Source of the DNA: Caldilineaceae bacterium
Lineage (GTDB): Bacteria; Chloroflexota; Anaerolineae; Caldilineales; Caldilineaceae
Length of the DNA stretch: 52,536 nucleotides
Reading direction: 5' to 3'
NCBI GenBank assembly: GCA_023384455.1
Contig: JAHDWH010000005.1
Span: 13,437 to 65,972 of the forward strand
Made by a program: the position numbers and the translations under genes. Position 1 is the stretch's first letter; the number at the start of each line of letters is the position of its first letter. Shown in pieces: positions 45,243-52,536 of this stretch. The notes under the pieces are model-generated. The model did not search any database. It had not been told where the DNA came from and saw nothing but the letters and a program-made list of their open reading frames with translations.

Positions 45243-45343
45243 AGATTTCACCAGTGGAGTGGAATGCAAATAAACAGATAGCTGTGGGCGATCCGCACCG
45301 TCGGAGAGAGTGGAATGGCGCGCGAATAGCCGTGTCGGGAGTC

Positions 45344-45437
45344 GTAACTACTTAGGGTGCGACGCACTCGCCAGGAGTAGATTCCCACTGCAAAACGGGT
45401 GTGGCGAGTGCGTCGCACCCTGAGCCTGAGTAGTTAC
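45344..45437. repeat. 94-base two-level palindrome between the UroD-like and aldehyde dehydrogenase genes
   Basis: Inner arms agggtgcgacgcactcgcca (45354-45373) and tggcgagtgcgtcgcaccct (45402-45421) are perfectly complementary over 20 bases. Outer arms gtaactact (45344-45352) and agtagttac (45429-45437) add 9 more. The transcript would form a very stable hairpin inside the presumed operon. Confidence 0.85.
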
Positions 45438-45448
45438 CGGGAGTCTGT

Positions 45449-46513
45449 CTATAGCTGCGGATAGGGCTGGCTGTGGGCCGTCTCGATCATTGCCCGCAGA
45501 TTTTCCACGGGCGTGTAGCGGGGCACGATACAGCCGGAGCCGAGCAGAAAGCCACCGCCCAGGCCCGCCTGGTCGATGCAGCGCTGGGCCGAAGCGGAGA
45601 CGCTCTCGGGTGTGCCTTGCAGCAGTTCGGTGACAGTATTGACATTCCCCACAACAGCCGTGCGGCTGCCGATGCGCGCTTTGGCCGTGGCCATACTCAC
45701 CGCGTTGTCGATCTCCACCAGATCCGCGCCCGTATCTGCGTAGAGATCGAGAACCGGCGTACTGTTGCCGCAGATGTGGAGCAGACAGGCCCCCGCGCCG
45801 TGGGCGTGCCAGGCATCGAAGACCCGTTTGGAATAGGGCCAGGAGAAGCGTTCATACGTGCGGGGCGAGATGACATTGCACGAAGCCAGGGAGTCGCCGC
45901 AGTGCAGGATGTCGGCCCCGGCGTCGTGGCAGGCTTTGCCAAAACGGATCAGCGCTTCGGTGGTCAGTTCCAGGGCGTGGAGCACAGCCGCTTCTTTGGC
46001 TTCGGGCAAGCCGGCCTCTACCAGCGCAACCTCCATCAGCCAGTTTTGGGAGCCGATGAAATAGGAGGCCAGGGCAAAGGGACCTGTGCCCGGCGAGCGC
46101 AGGGCCACTTCGTCGCCCACAGCTTTGCGCGCCAGTTTCAGCGCTTCGATCATCACCGGCATCCGCCCATCCGTGGCCGGGTTTGGGACTTCTATATCAA
46201 AAATGTCGTTGAGATCGGTCAGGGGGGGGGTGATGATCGAGGGAACTTCATCGTCAGAGCGGGTCGTCTGGCAGCCAAAACCCTCGGCGATGTAGTAGTT
46301 ATCCGCACCGATGGCGATCACATCGTGGCCCACCTGCTCGTGCAGGGCAAGCTGGGCGTGTACCATCGACTCTGGCTCGGTGTAAAATTTTCGCAACGGC
46401 ACGCCGGAGACAGCGGCCGCCATATCGTAGATATAGGGCATGGCTGCCACGCAGTCTGTTGGCTGGCGCAGAATTGCATTCAGCACCCGTTGGCGTGGAG
46501 AGAGAGCAGTCAT
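45449..46513 (-). CDS. Uroporphyrinogen decarboxylase-family protein, MtaA/CmuA-like
   Basis: 354 residues of the UroD superfamily. In methyltransferase members (MtaA, CmuA) a Zn ion bound by His-x-Cys and a distant Cys activates a thiol or cofactor for methyl transfer. Here LLHICGNSTPVLDLYADTG gives the HxC pair and LLGSGCIVPRYTPVENLRAM gives the distant Cys, so the Zn site looks complete, unlike true HemE. GDSLASCNVISPRTYERF is typical of this branch. No corrinoid protein or folate methyltransferase is nearby. The perfect AGGAGGTATTCG site precedes the ATG. It lies 25 bases after the PhyH gene, certainly the same operon. It may demethylate or otherwise process a methylated substrate; the function is not known. 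Confidence 0.85.
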   Translation of the reverse strand: MTALSPRQRVLNAILRQPTDCVAAMPYIYDMAAAVSGVPLRKFYTEPESMVHAQLALHEQVGHDVIAIGADNYYIAEGFGCQTTRSDDEVPSIITPPLTDLNDIFDIEVPNPATDGRMPVMIEALKLARKAVGDEVALRSPGTGPFALASYFIGSQNWLMEVALVEAGLPEAKEAAVLHALELTTEALIRFGKACHDAGADILHCGDSLASCNVISPRTYERFSWPYSKRVFDAWHAHGAGACLLHICGNSTPVLDLYADTGADLVEIDNAVSMATAKARIGSRTAVVGNVNTVTELLQGTPESVSASAQRCIDQAGLGGGFLLGSGCIVPRYTPVENLRAMIETAHSQPYPQL

Positions 46514-46537
46514 CGAATACCTCCTATGAAGTTGGGC

Positions 46538-47359
46538 CTACATTTTTGTTCCCATTCCGCCACCCATCTGACCACCCATTGTGCCCTTGGGTTCGTTGCC
46601 GGCGGGCGTCGCCATCCCCACACTGGGGTCTACGCCAGCCAGCATCATCCCCTGGCCCCGGGAGAGATGGGTGAGGACGCTGGGCGGGTCCAGCGGGTCG
46701 CGCATCTGGACGAGAAGGGTCGTGCGCGCTTCGTTACTGGTGTTGACGCCGGAGCCGTGGATGGTGAGATAGCTGAAAAAGAGCACATCCCCCGCTTTGG
46801 CTTCGCAGGGCAGCGCGGATTCGACGGGATATTCGCTGAGAGGCAGATGCCAGCCGCCCTCTTTCAGATGGGGAACGGGTCCCATTTTGTAGCTGCCGGG
46901 GACTACCCGCACACAGCCTTTTTCAATGGGCGCGTCGTCAAAGTGGATGATGGCGGCAATCATCGAGTCTTTGTCGTGGGGGAAGAAGGGCTGGTCCTGG
47001 TGCATAGGGAAGGGCGACCCCTTCTCCGGCGGTTTGATGAAAAGTTTGTTGTGATGCAGCTGGACATTGGGCGATCCGATGATCCCGGCGGCGATGGCGG
47101 TGAGGCGGGGGTCGGTGATCAGCCGGGCAAAGGCTGCGGACTGGAACTGTACATCGTGGCAGTGGAGCAGGGAAGTCTTTGTCATCGTCACCTCCGCCGC
47201 GCTGCCCCAGGTAGCTTCCACACTCTTCACCGCCTGCAAGCGGGCGATGAGTTCGTGGGCTTCCTGGCGAAAGGCCGCGGCTTCTTCAGGCGTGAAGAGT
47301 CCCTTCACATGGAGATAGCCGTTTTCTTGGTAGAAGTCGAGTTGGTCTTGGGTGGGCAT
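46538..47359 (-). CDS. Phytanoyl-CoA dioxygenase (PhyH) family Fe(II)/2-oxoglutarate oxygenase
   Basis: 273 residues. PhyH proteins hydroxylate small molecules with Fe(II), O2 and 2-oxoglutarate. The start FYQENGYLHVKGLFTPEE is the family hallmark. The HxD pair is in PFPMHQDQPFFPHD and the second His in LTIHGSGVNTS; NEARTTLLVQMRD contains the Arg that binds 2-oxoglutarate. The last 15 residues are Gly/Met rich (GTMGGQMGGGMGTKM), an unusual tail. GGAGAACCCT precedes the ATG. It lies between the MalG-type permease (51 bases upstream) and the UroD-like gene (25 bases downstream), all on the minus strand. In this setting it probably hydroxylates or oxidatively demethylates the imported compound. 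Confidence 0.9.
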   Translation of the reverse strand: MPTQDQLDFYQENGYLHVKGLFTPEEAAAFRQEAHELIARLQAVKSVEATWGSAAEVTMTKTSLLHCHDVQFQSAAFARLITDPRLTAIAAGIIGSPNVQLHHNKLFIKPPEKGSPFPMHQDQPFFPHDKDSMIAAIIHFDDAPIEKGCVRVVPGSYKMGPVPHLKEGGWHLPLSEYPVESALPCEAKAGDVLFFSYLTIHGSGVNTSNEARTTLLVQMRDPLDPPSVLTHLSRGQGMMLAGVDPSVGMATPAGNEPKGTMGGQMGGGMGTKM

Positions 47360-47410
47360 AGGGTTCTCCGTATTGTATTCGATTTTTTACGCCAAAGTGG
47401 CGCAGGTGAA

Positions 47411-48304
47411 TTATCCTTTGATACCTGTCAGCGCGATACCCTGTACAAAGGTTTTCTGGAGGAAGAAGAAGAGCAAAATAATAGGCAGGGTGATCAGGAC
47501 CGACGCCGCCATTAATAGTCCCCATTCCCGGCCATATTGGGAGCTATATTCGTAGAGGCCCAGAGAGAGCACATAGAGTTTCTGATTGCTCAGATAGATC
47601 AGCGGCCCCAGATAGTCGCGCCAGCGGGCAATGAACTCGAAGATAGCAACGGTAGCCAGAGCGGCTTTAGCTAGGGGCAGGATGACCGACCAGTAGATGC
47701 GAAATTCGTTGGCTCCGTCAATGCGCGCCGCTTCCGAAAGTTCCATCGGGATGCTCATAAAAAATTGACGTAACAAGAAAATATAGAGAGCACTGCCAAA
47801 GAAGTGAGGGACAATAAGCGGTCGAAAATCGCCAACCCACCCAATGTTTTTGAAGACGAGAAAAAGCGGAATTAGCGTTACCTGAAAGGGCAGCATTAAT
47901 GTGGCTACGGTCAGGATGAAAAGGAAGTTGCGTCCACGCCAGGGAATGCGTGCCAGGCTATAGGCCACCAGTGAGCAGGAGAGCAATGCGCCAAATGTGG
48001 CAGAGACGGCAATGATAAGCGTGTTGCGGAGATAAAGGAAAAATGTGATGTAGGTGACAGTATTGGGATAGTTCATCCAATTGAACGGATTAGGTATCCA
48101 TTCGGGTGGATAGGTGAATAATTGCTGGTCGGTTTTGAGAGATGTGGAAAGCATCCACAAAAACGGCAACATAAAAACAAAAGCGATTGGAATCAGACTT
48201 GTGTGGATAAGAACGCTACGGATCGCCTCGCGAATCCGTTTTTGAATCAGACGCCCGCGTGCTGTAGACGTATTGGCAGGTGTTTTGTCAGTGATTATAG
48301 CCAT
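47411..48304 (-). CDS. Carbohydrate ABC transporter permease, MalG type
   Basis: 297 residues with six predicted membrane segments, the first near 35-57 (LIPIAFVFMLPFLWMLSTSL). The EAA loop, which docks the ATPase, reads PMELSEAARIDGANEFRIYW then VILPLAKAAL, a canonical CUT1 family form. The end, QKTFVQGIALTGIKG, matches the C-terminal FVxGLTxGAVKG of MalG-type proteins. It forms the channel with the MalF-type partner encoded 85 bases upstream. Type CUT1 importers carry oligosaccharides, glycerol phosphate or derivatives. No ATPase gene lies in the window, so a shared MsmK-like ATPase encoded elsewhere is needed. The ribosome site is weak. Confidence 0.93.
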   Translation of the reverse strand: MAIITDKTPANTSTARGRLIQKRIREAIRSVLIHTSLIPIAFVFMLPFLWMLSTSLKTDQQLFTYPPEWIPNPFNWMNYPNTVTYITFFLYLRNTLIIAVSATFGALLSCSLVAYSLARIPWRGRNFLFILTVATLMLPFQVTLIPLFLVFKNIGWVGDFRPLIVPHFFGSALYIFLLRQFFMSIPMELSEAARIDGANEFRIYWSVILPLAKAALATVAIFEFIARWRDYLGPLIYLSNQKLYVLSLGLYEYSSQYGREWGLLMAASVLITLPIILLFFFLQKTFVQGIALTGIKG

Positions 48305-48389
48305 AATCCATTATATTTCTTTATGCGTGTAAGCAAGTGTACAAAAGGACTTGGAGTGAGACCCGGTACCGGTAAATTTGTCTGGCTGT

Positions 48390-49322
48390 CTACGCGTTCT
48401 CTCCGCCGGCATAGAAAACCCACATCCGGGCGGAGCGGAAAATCACAAGAGTGACCAACAAGGCCACCATAAATAGCAGCCAAGCCAAGGCAGAGGCGTA
48501 CCCCATATTAAAATACTGGAACGCGTTCTTATACAGATAGATTGAATAGAATAACAGGCTGCCCGCGGGGAAACCAGTGCCGCCAGTCATAATGTAAGGT
48601 ACGGTAAAGAATTGCAGCGCCCCGATCACTGATGTGACCAGATGGAAGAAGACGACAGGCGTCATCATTGGAACAGTGACATGCCGGAACTTGTGCAGAA
48701 AATTTGCTCCGTCCACATCGGCCGCGTCATACAAATCCTGTGGAACGTCCTGCAGACCTGCTAAGTAGAGAATTATCTGCTGTCCAACAATCCACAGGGC
48801 GAGCAGAATAATTGTCGGGCGAGACCAGGTCGGACAGGTCAGCCAGCACGGCCCTCTGATGCCAAGCCAGTCAAAGGGTACATTGACTAGACCCGATCCC
48901 GGCGTAAAAAGATAGACCCACACCAGAGATAAGGCGATTTCAGGCACGAGTGTTGGCAGGAAGTAAATGGTGCGGTAGACGGTCTGAAAGCGAATTTTGG
49001 CATTCAGCATCATCGCCAGACCAAACGAGACAACAATGGCCAAAGGTATAGAGATGACAGCAAAATACGTCGTGTTATAAACAGCCAGCCAAAAATTGTC
49101 GTCGGCGGTGAAAAGTTGGATATAGTTGCTGAAGCCAATCCACGTCGGTGACTGGACCGCGTTAAATTTGGTAAAGCTGTAATAGGCGGAGGCGATTGTT
49201 GGATAAATCCAAAAAACAAGCAGACCGATGAGCCAGGGCATAGCAAACAAAATGCCATTGATATTATTGCGATTCGCTTGCGACATTCGCCGCCGTACAA
49301 TCGGCTGTGCTTGGCTCGCCAT
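48390..49322 (-). CDS. Carbohydrate ABC transporter permease, MalF type
   Basis: 310 residues with six membrane segments; the first follows MPWLIGLLVFWIYPTIASAY, the CUT1 MalF/UgpA hallmark (FxxPxLIGFxxFxxYP). The EAA loop is VPQDLYDAADVDGANFLHKF then RHVTVPMMTP. FNMGYASALAWLLFMVALLV near the end is also typical of this family. A Cys-containing loop around RGPCWLTCPTW after TM3 is unusual. AAGGGG precedes the ATG at good spacing. It is separated from the binding protein gene by 263 bases containing two strong hairpins, and stands immediately upstream of the MalG-type permease. Confidence 0.93.
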   Translation of the reverse strand: MASQAQPIVRRRMSQANRNNINGILFAMPWLIGLLVFWIYPTIASAYYSFTKFNAVQSPTWIGFSNYIQLFTADDNFWLAVYNTTYFAVISIPLAIVVSFGLAMMLNAKIRFQTVYRTIYFLPTLVPEIALSLVWVYLFTPGSGLVNVPFDWLGIRGPCWLTCPTWSRPTIILLALWIVGQQIILYLAGLQDVPQDLYDAADVDGANFLHKFRHVTVPMMTPVVFFHLVTSVIGALQFFTVPYIMTGGTGFPAGSLLFYSIYLYKNAFQYFNMGYASALAWLLFMVALLVTLVIFRSARMWVFYAGGENA

Positions 49323-49356
49323 AAAGAACCCCTTCCGATAAAGGTGGGTGTGTATT

Positions 49357-49394
49357 ATTTACAATGCCCTAGCCTGGGCCAGGGCATTGTAAAT
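49357..49394. promoter_or_regulatory. Perfect intercistronic palindrome before the MalF-type permease
   Basis: atttacaatgccct (49357-49370) and agggcattgtaaat (49381-49394) are perfect 14-base arms. On the minus strand the hairpin lies 34 bases before the permease ATG, a typical place for mRNA-stabilising or partly terminating hairpins after binding-protein genes. A regulator operator is an alternative. Confidence 0.55.
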
Positions 49395-49495
49395 ATCATT
49401 TCTTAACAGACAGAATGTCATCCACTCTACAACAAAACGTCTGTAAGACGCTAATCAAGTTTAGGACTCGTCAAAGAATAATTTCCCAGCTTTCT

Positions 49496-49547
49496 GGGAA
49501 GGGGTCAAGCAGATTGGGCAGGTGCAGTTAGCTTGTGACCCCTTCCC
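49496..49547. promoter_or_regulatory. Hairpin after the sugar-binding protein gene
   Basis: gggaaggggtca (49496-49507) and tgaccccttccc (49536-49547) form a perfect 12-base stem with a loop of about 28 bases, starting 38 bases after the binding protein stop. On the minus strand the sequence after it (AGAAAGCTGGGAAATTATTC) is only weakly T-rich, so attenuation or mRNA protection is more likely than full termination. Confidence 0.55.
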
Positions 49548-49585
49548 GGAAGGTGCAAATCGGGAGCTTATTTCTTGACAAGCAC

Positions 49586-50989
49586 TCAGGAGAAGAAACC
49601 GATCTCTTCCAGGCCTGCATTGATTACTTCATCAATGTTTGTGAGCGCTTCCTCAGGTGTCTTGGTGCCGTGGGGGATTTCATCGCGGAAGGCGGTGAAC
49701 TGCATATCCCATAGTTGGCTGCCCAAAGGAATTGGGGGCCGTGTGTGAGAAACCGGCAGCAGATCCATGAAGACGGCGTGCAAGGGGTCTTCACGGAAGA
49801 AGGGATCTTTAGAGGCTTCCACGTTTGTGGGAATATGGGTAGTGTCTTTGTTGTACTTCAACTGCCCCTCAGTCCCGCACATGTAGTTAACCGCATCAAA
49901 GGCACGGGCAACGTCTTCGACACCAGAGGGAACAGCCCAACTCCAACCACCAGCCCAACTCGCATGGGGTGCTGGACCGTCTGGACCGGGCATAGGCACA
50001 ACGCCATAGTTCGTATCTGGCTTGTAACGATGGGACTGAGCGACCTTCCAGTTACCGCTACAGGTCATAGCCGATTGGCCGGTCCAGAAATAGTCATTGG
50101 CATCGTTACAGGCACCGCCAGCACAGGCTGCCAGCATCGCATCGATGTCCTCAATGCCGATTTCGTCAATAAAGGACTTGACGAAAGTCATCGCTTCGAT
50201 GTTCTTGGGATTGGCAAAGGTAATACGTCGAGTGGCTGGATCCTGGAACTCACCGCCAAAGCCAAACCCCCAAGTGTAGAGCCACGCCTGGTCGTAGATG
50301 GGGTTAAACCCATACCGGGTGATACGGCCATTGCCATCTCTGATGGTCAATGCAGCGGTAACTTCGCGCAACTCATCCAGGGTCGTCGGCGGTTTTTCTG
50401 GGTCTAAACCTGCTTCTGCCATAATATCCTTGTTGTACCACAGCCCACGGGTGTCTGTGTCAAAGGAAAGGGCGTAGATGCCACCCTTATAGACTGTCTC
50501 GGCCCAGGCGAAAGAATAGTAGTCTTCCTCCTTCACACCAGCGCCGTTGGCATATTCCGTGATCTCGGTAAAGAATCCTTGCTGGGCAAACTGGGGCACT
50601 GTGAAACGGTCCGCATAATGCATCGCCGGAGGCGTACCACCAGCGATGGCGGTCAGCAACTTCTCGTCTGCCTGGCTGCCCTGGGTTTGGGGGATGAACA
50701 CAAACTCAACTTGAGTGCCCATTGTGTTCTTCTCGTTATAGATATCGATAATCCCCTTGGTAGACTCCTGGGCCAGACCTGTCATGCGCGACCAAGCCTC
50801 GATGACCGTCTTTGCTTCGGCTGGTGCAGGGGCGGCGGCAGCCTCACCGCCGCTGGAAGCGGCTGGTACCGCCGAGGGTGCGGCTGGCGCTGCGCAGGCG
50901 GCCAGCACAGTTGCACCGGCGGTCAGACCCGTATAGCGCAGAAAATCACGACGCGAAAGAACCTGTTTGTTTTCCTTCTTGATAGCCAT
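49586..50989 (-). CDS. Sugar ABC transporter solute-binding lipoprotein (family 1)
   Basis: 467 residues. The N terminus has a Tat motif (SRRDFLRYTG) directly followed by a lipobox ending LAACAAP, so it is probably a Tat-exported lipoprotein. An Ala/Pro/Gly-rich linker follows, then the extracellular binding fold typical of CUT1 proteins: EAWSRMTGLAQESTKGIIDI, FIPQTQGSQADEKLLTAIAG, LSFDTDTRGLWYNKDIMAEA, GLDPEKPPTTLDELREVT. Four Cys residues lie close together near the middle (LAACAGGACNDAN and MTCSGNW). It captures an extracellular carbohydrate or derivative for the permeases encoded downstream. TTAGGAGAAAGCA precedes the ATG. The specificity cannot be read from the sequence. Confidence 0.93.
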   Translation of the reverse strand: MAIKKENKQVLSRRDFLRYTGLTAGATVLAACAAPAAPSAVPAASSGGEAAAAPAPAEAKTVIEAWSRMTGLAQESTKGIIDIYNEKNTMGTQVEFVFIPQTQGSQADEKLLTAIAGGTPPAMHYADRFTVPQFAQQGFFTEITEYANGAGVKEEDYYSFAWAETVYKGGIYALSFDTDTRGLWYNKDIMAEAGLDPEKPPTTLDELREVTAALTIRDGNGRITRYGFNPIYDQAWLYTWGFGFGGEFQDPATRRITFANPKNIEAMTFVKSFIDEIGIEDIDAMLAACAGGACNDANDYFWTGQSAMTCSGNWKVAQSHRYKPDTNYGVVPMPGPDGPAPHASWAGGWSWAVPSGVEDVARAFDAVNYMCGTEGQLKYNKDTTHIPTNVEASKDPFFREDPLHAVFMDLLPVSHTRPPIPLGSQLWDMQFTAFRDEIPHGTKTPEEALTNIDEVINAGLEEIGFFS

Positions 50990-51376
50990 TGCTTTCTCCT
51001 AAGCTGATGAAAATTAACGACAATCGGGACCCACAAGTAGGGCAGGCATCTCCTTTCGGCATCCTTTTGTAAACCCTGAATTCCAATGCGAAATCAATAG
51101 TGGGGTAGACTTCCCAGCGCGACAACCGCCTATCTTCATACTTGTTAGACGATCGGGCGAGGATGCTGAGAATTATCATAGTACAAGAATCAATGCAATG
51201 CAAGCATCGAATATATTACATTTTTGTAAGTATGTGCTTTGACAGGTTTGTTGGCAAGTCTACCTTCGTGATAGACTGTTTTGGCGGTTTATCCCTGCTT
51301 CTTACCATCCCAATCCACACCCTCACCATTTCAAAATCCTGATCTTCATCCCATCAAATTTTTGGAGGAAATTAGT
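50990..51376. other. Divergent regulatory region of the transport operon and the right-hand oxidoreductase
   Basis: 387 bases between the minus-strand transport operon and a plus-strand Gfo/Idh/MocA gene. It contains the candidate operon promoter at 51175-51203 and a leader of about 180 bases before the binding protein ATG. The region is richer in A and T than the coding parts. A short open frame with CPTCGS exists on the minus strand but is not convincing. Confidence 0.5.
51175..51203 (-). promoter_or_regulatory. Candidate sigma70-type promoter of the transport operon
   Basis: Read on the minus strand: TTGCAT (51203-51198), 17 bases, TATGAT (51180-51175). The boxes and spacing are good. Transcription would begin near 51168, leaving an untranslated leader of about 180 bases. 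Confidence 0.5.
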
Positions 51377-52435
51377 ATGACCACACTCAAAGTTGGCGTT
51401 ATCGGCGTCGGCGGCATCGCCCGCACCCACATGCCCGGCTGGGCCGCCTCTACGGACGCCGAAGTGGTGGCGGGCAGCGATGTCAGCCAGGTGGCGTTGG
51501 ATAGCTGGGGTGACACCCACGGCATCGCAAAGCTGACCACCCGCGCCGCCGATCTCTTCGCCGATCCCGACATCGATATCATCGACATCTGTACCCCCAA
51601 TATGTACCACGCCGAGCTGGCGATTGCCGCGCTGGACGCGGGCAAACACGTCATCTGCGAGAAGCCCCTGGCCCCCACCCCCGCCGAAATCCGGCGAATG
51701 ATCGAGGCCAGGGATCGCAGCGGCAAGAAGCTGATGACCGCCCAGCATTTCCGCTTCAAAGGGGTCTCCCAGGCTATGAAAGCCGAGATCGATACAGGCG
51801 TGCTGGGCAACGTCTATCACGGGCGCAGTTGGATGATGCGGCGCAACGGCTTTATCCCCAGCGCCACCTTCACCGAAAAGCGGCACAGCGGCGGCGGCCC
51901 CTGCATCGACATCGGCGTGCATGTCCTGGACCTGACCCTCTGGCTGATGGGCAATCCCCAGCCCGTGGCGGTGACCGGTGTGGCCGGCGCACCCCTGGCC
52001 CATCTGCCCGGCCAGTTTGCGGCCTGGAACCGGGAAGCGCCCCTCCCGGCCACCTGGGATGTGGAGGACTACGCCGCGGCTTTCATCCGTTTTGAGACCG
52101 GCGCGACGCTTGTGCTGGAGGTCAGTTGGCTGCTCCATCACGACATCGAAGGCGAGGATATGCAGATTTGGCTCTATGGCACAGAGGGCGGCTGCCACTG
52201 GCCGAAGGCCCAATTCCTGAGCAGTAACTACCAGACAAAGCAACTCTACAACCGGGAGTTAAAACTGACCAGAGACCCGATGGAACCCCACGCCCAGGAA
52301 TGTATCGAATTTGCCAGGGCCATCGCCGCCGACGCGCCTTCCCCCGTCCCCGCCGAACACTCCCTGCAAGTTCTCTCCATCCTGGACGGTATCTACCGCA
52401 GCCAGCGGGAAGGGAAAGAAGTGGGTATCGAATAA
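51377..52435 (+). CDS. Gfo/Idh/MocA-family NAD(P)-dependent oxidoreductase
   Basis: 352 residues. The Rossmann motif KVGVIGVGGIARTHMPGWAA starts the chain. DIIDICTPNMYHAELAIAAL and EKPLAPTPAEIRRMIEARDR (the EKP lysine) follow. The second domain has GGGPCIDIGVHVLDLTLWLM, in which Asp and His form the usual D-x-GxHxxD catalytic pattern. It should oxidise a sugar, inositol or sugar acid with NAD(P). GGAGGAAATTAGT precedes the ATG. It is divergent from the binding-protein operon and shares its regulatory region, so it is probably part of the same pathway, maybe the dehydrogenase that produces the lactone opened by the product at 37232-38089. Confidence 0.92.
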   Translation: MTTLKVGVIGVGGIARTHMPGWAASTDAEVVAGSDVSQVALDSWGDTHGIAKLTTRAADLFADPDIDIIDICTPNMYHAELAIAALDAGKHVICEKPLAPTPAEIRRMIEARDRSGKKLMTAQHFRFKGVSQAMKAEIDTGVLGNVYHGRSWMMRRNGFIPSATFTEKRHSGGGPCIDIGVHVLDLTLWLMGNPQPVAVTGVAGAPLAHLPGQFAAWNREAPLPATWDVEDYAAAFIRFETGATLVLEVSWLLHHDIEGEDMQIWLYGTEGGCHWPKAQFLSSNYQTKQLYNRELKLTRDPMEPHAQECIEFARAIAADAPSPVPAEHSLQVLSILDGIYRSQREGKEVGIE

Positions 52436-52482
52436 AACGTATTGCGTATTGTGTATTGCGTAGTCGGTCGGTCAACTAACGG

Positions 52483-52536
52483 AAACGTGAAACGTGAGGT
52501 GTCGTCACCTGATCTCACGTTTCACGTCTTCACGTT
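52483..52536. repeat. Palindromic intergenic repeat, family A copy 4 (reaches window end)
   Basis: aacgtgaaacgtgaggtgtc and gatctcacgtttcacgtctt are inverted arms. The first 20-base core is identical to the copy at 5595-5654 over gtgaaacgtgaggtgtcgtc. The right end may continue beyond the window. Confidence 0.7.

Noticed and set aside
45449..46513. Annotation of the UroD-family gene as HemE
   Set aside because: It carries a methyltransferase-type Zn site (HxC and a distant Cys) and lies in a transport operon, not with heme genes.
45473..47515. A 680-residue open frame on the plus strand opposite the UroD-like and PhyH genes
   Set aside because: It spans two well-supported minus-strand genes and the gap between them and shows no protein signature.
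50946..51203. Small minus-strand protein with a CPTCGS motif upstream of the binding protein gene
   Set aside because: Only one Cys pair, overlap with the start of the binding protein gene and its promoter, and no ribosome site; treated as leader sequence.

Overview
The window looks like a chromosomal segment of a Chloroflexota bacterium, most likely Caldilineae/Anaerolineae-like. This is an inference from gene content and style: very large STAND/LuxR-type regulators, a DUF3782-type coiled-coil protein, Tat/lipoprotein sugar-binding proteins with MalF/MalG permeases, secreted proteins ending in a short LPA[IV][ST]R-type tail, and intergenic spaces full of palindromic repeats. No rRNA, tRNA, CRISPR array, phage or conjugation module was seen.

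Layout. 1-7.2 kb: a truncated PEP-synthase/PPDK N-terminal domain, an SGNH esterase with a small partner, a divergent XRE-STAND regulator, then a minus-strand group of Gfo/Idh/MocA oxidoreductase, NTF2-like protein and catechol-2,3-dioxygenase-like VOC protein. 7.6-15.4 kb: a LuxR-type large ATPase regulator, a fragment of a Gfo/Idh/MocA gene, a sulfotransferase and a BTAD-STAND regulator. With the XRE protein this makes three giant ATPase regulators in 13.4 kb, each with a different DNA-binding domain. 15.5-21.6 kb: a coiled-coil DUF3782-like protein, then a minus-strand salvage/catabolic series (amidohydrolase, two nucleoside hydrolases, SIS-domain sugar isomerase, RNase HII). 21.7-29.3 kb: two nearly identical OmpR-type response regulators, one orphaned beside an ISAzo13-like transposase remnant and one next to its histidine kinase, with a repeat-rich secreted propeller protein between them. 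29.4-33.4 kb: a fatty-acid beta-oxidation pair (HAD/enoyl-CoA hydratase fusion and thiolase) separated by a 130-bp tandem repeat. 33.6-36.8 kb: a REC-GAF-GAF-GGDEF signalling protein and an MFS transporter. 37.2-42.5 kb: a fuconolactonase-like amidohydrolase, xylose isomerase and a lipoprotein subtilisin with FTWSSG repeats. 51-42.6 kb (minus): a probable catabolic operon of sugar-binding protein, two permeases, PhyH dioxygenase, UroD/MtaA-like protein, aldehyde dehydrogenase and ribokinase, divergent from another Gfo/Idh/MocA oxidoreductase.

How it fits together. The right third reads as import and breakdown of an unusual, perhaps methylated or acidic, sugar or nucleoside-derived sugar: binding protein and permeases (no ATPase gene here), lactonase, isomerase, kinase, dehydrogenases and an oxygenase. 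The nucleoside hydrolases would release ribose that the ribokinase could use. The most interesting parts are the PhyH-UroD pairing inside a sugar operon, the shared C-terminal tail of the two secreted proteins, the receiver-domain homogenisation of the duplicated response regulators, and several families of palindromic intergenic elements, one type of which also appears inside a coding sequence.
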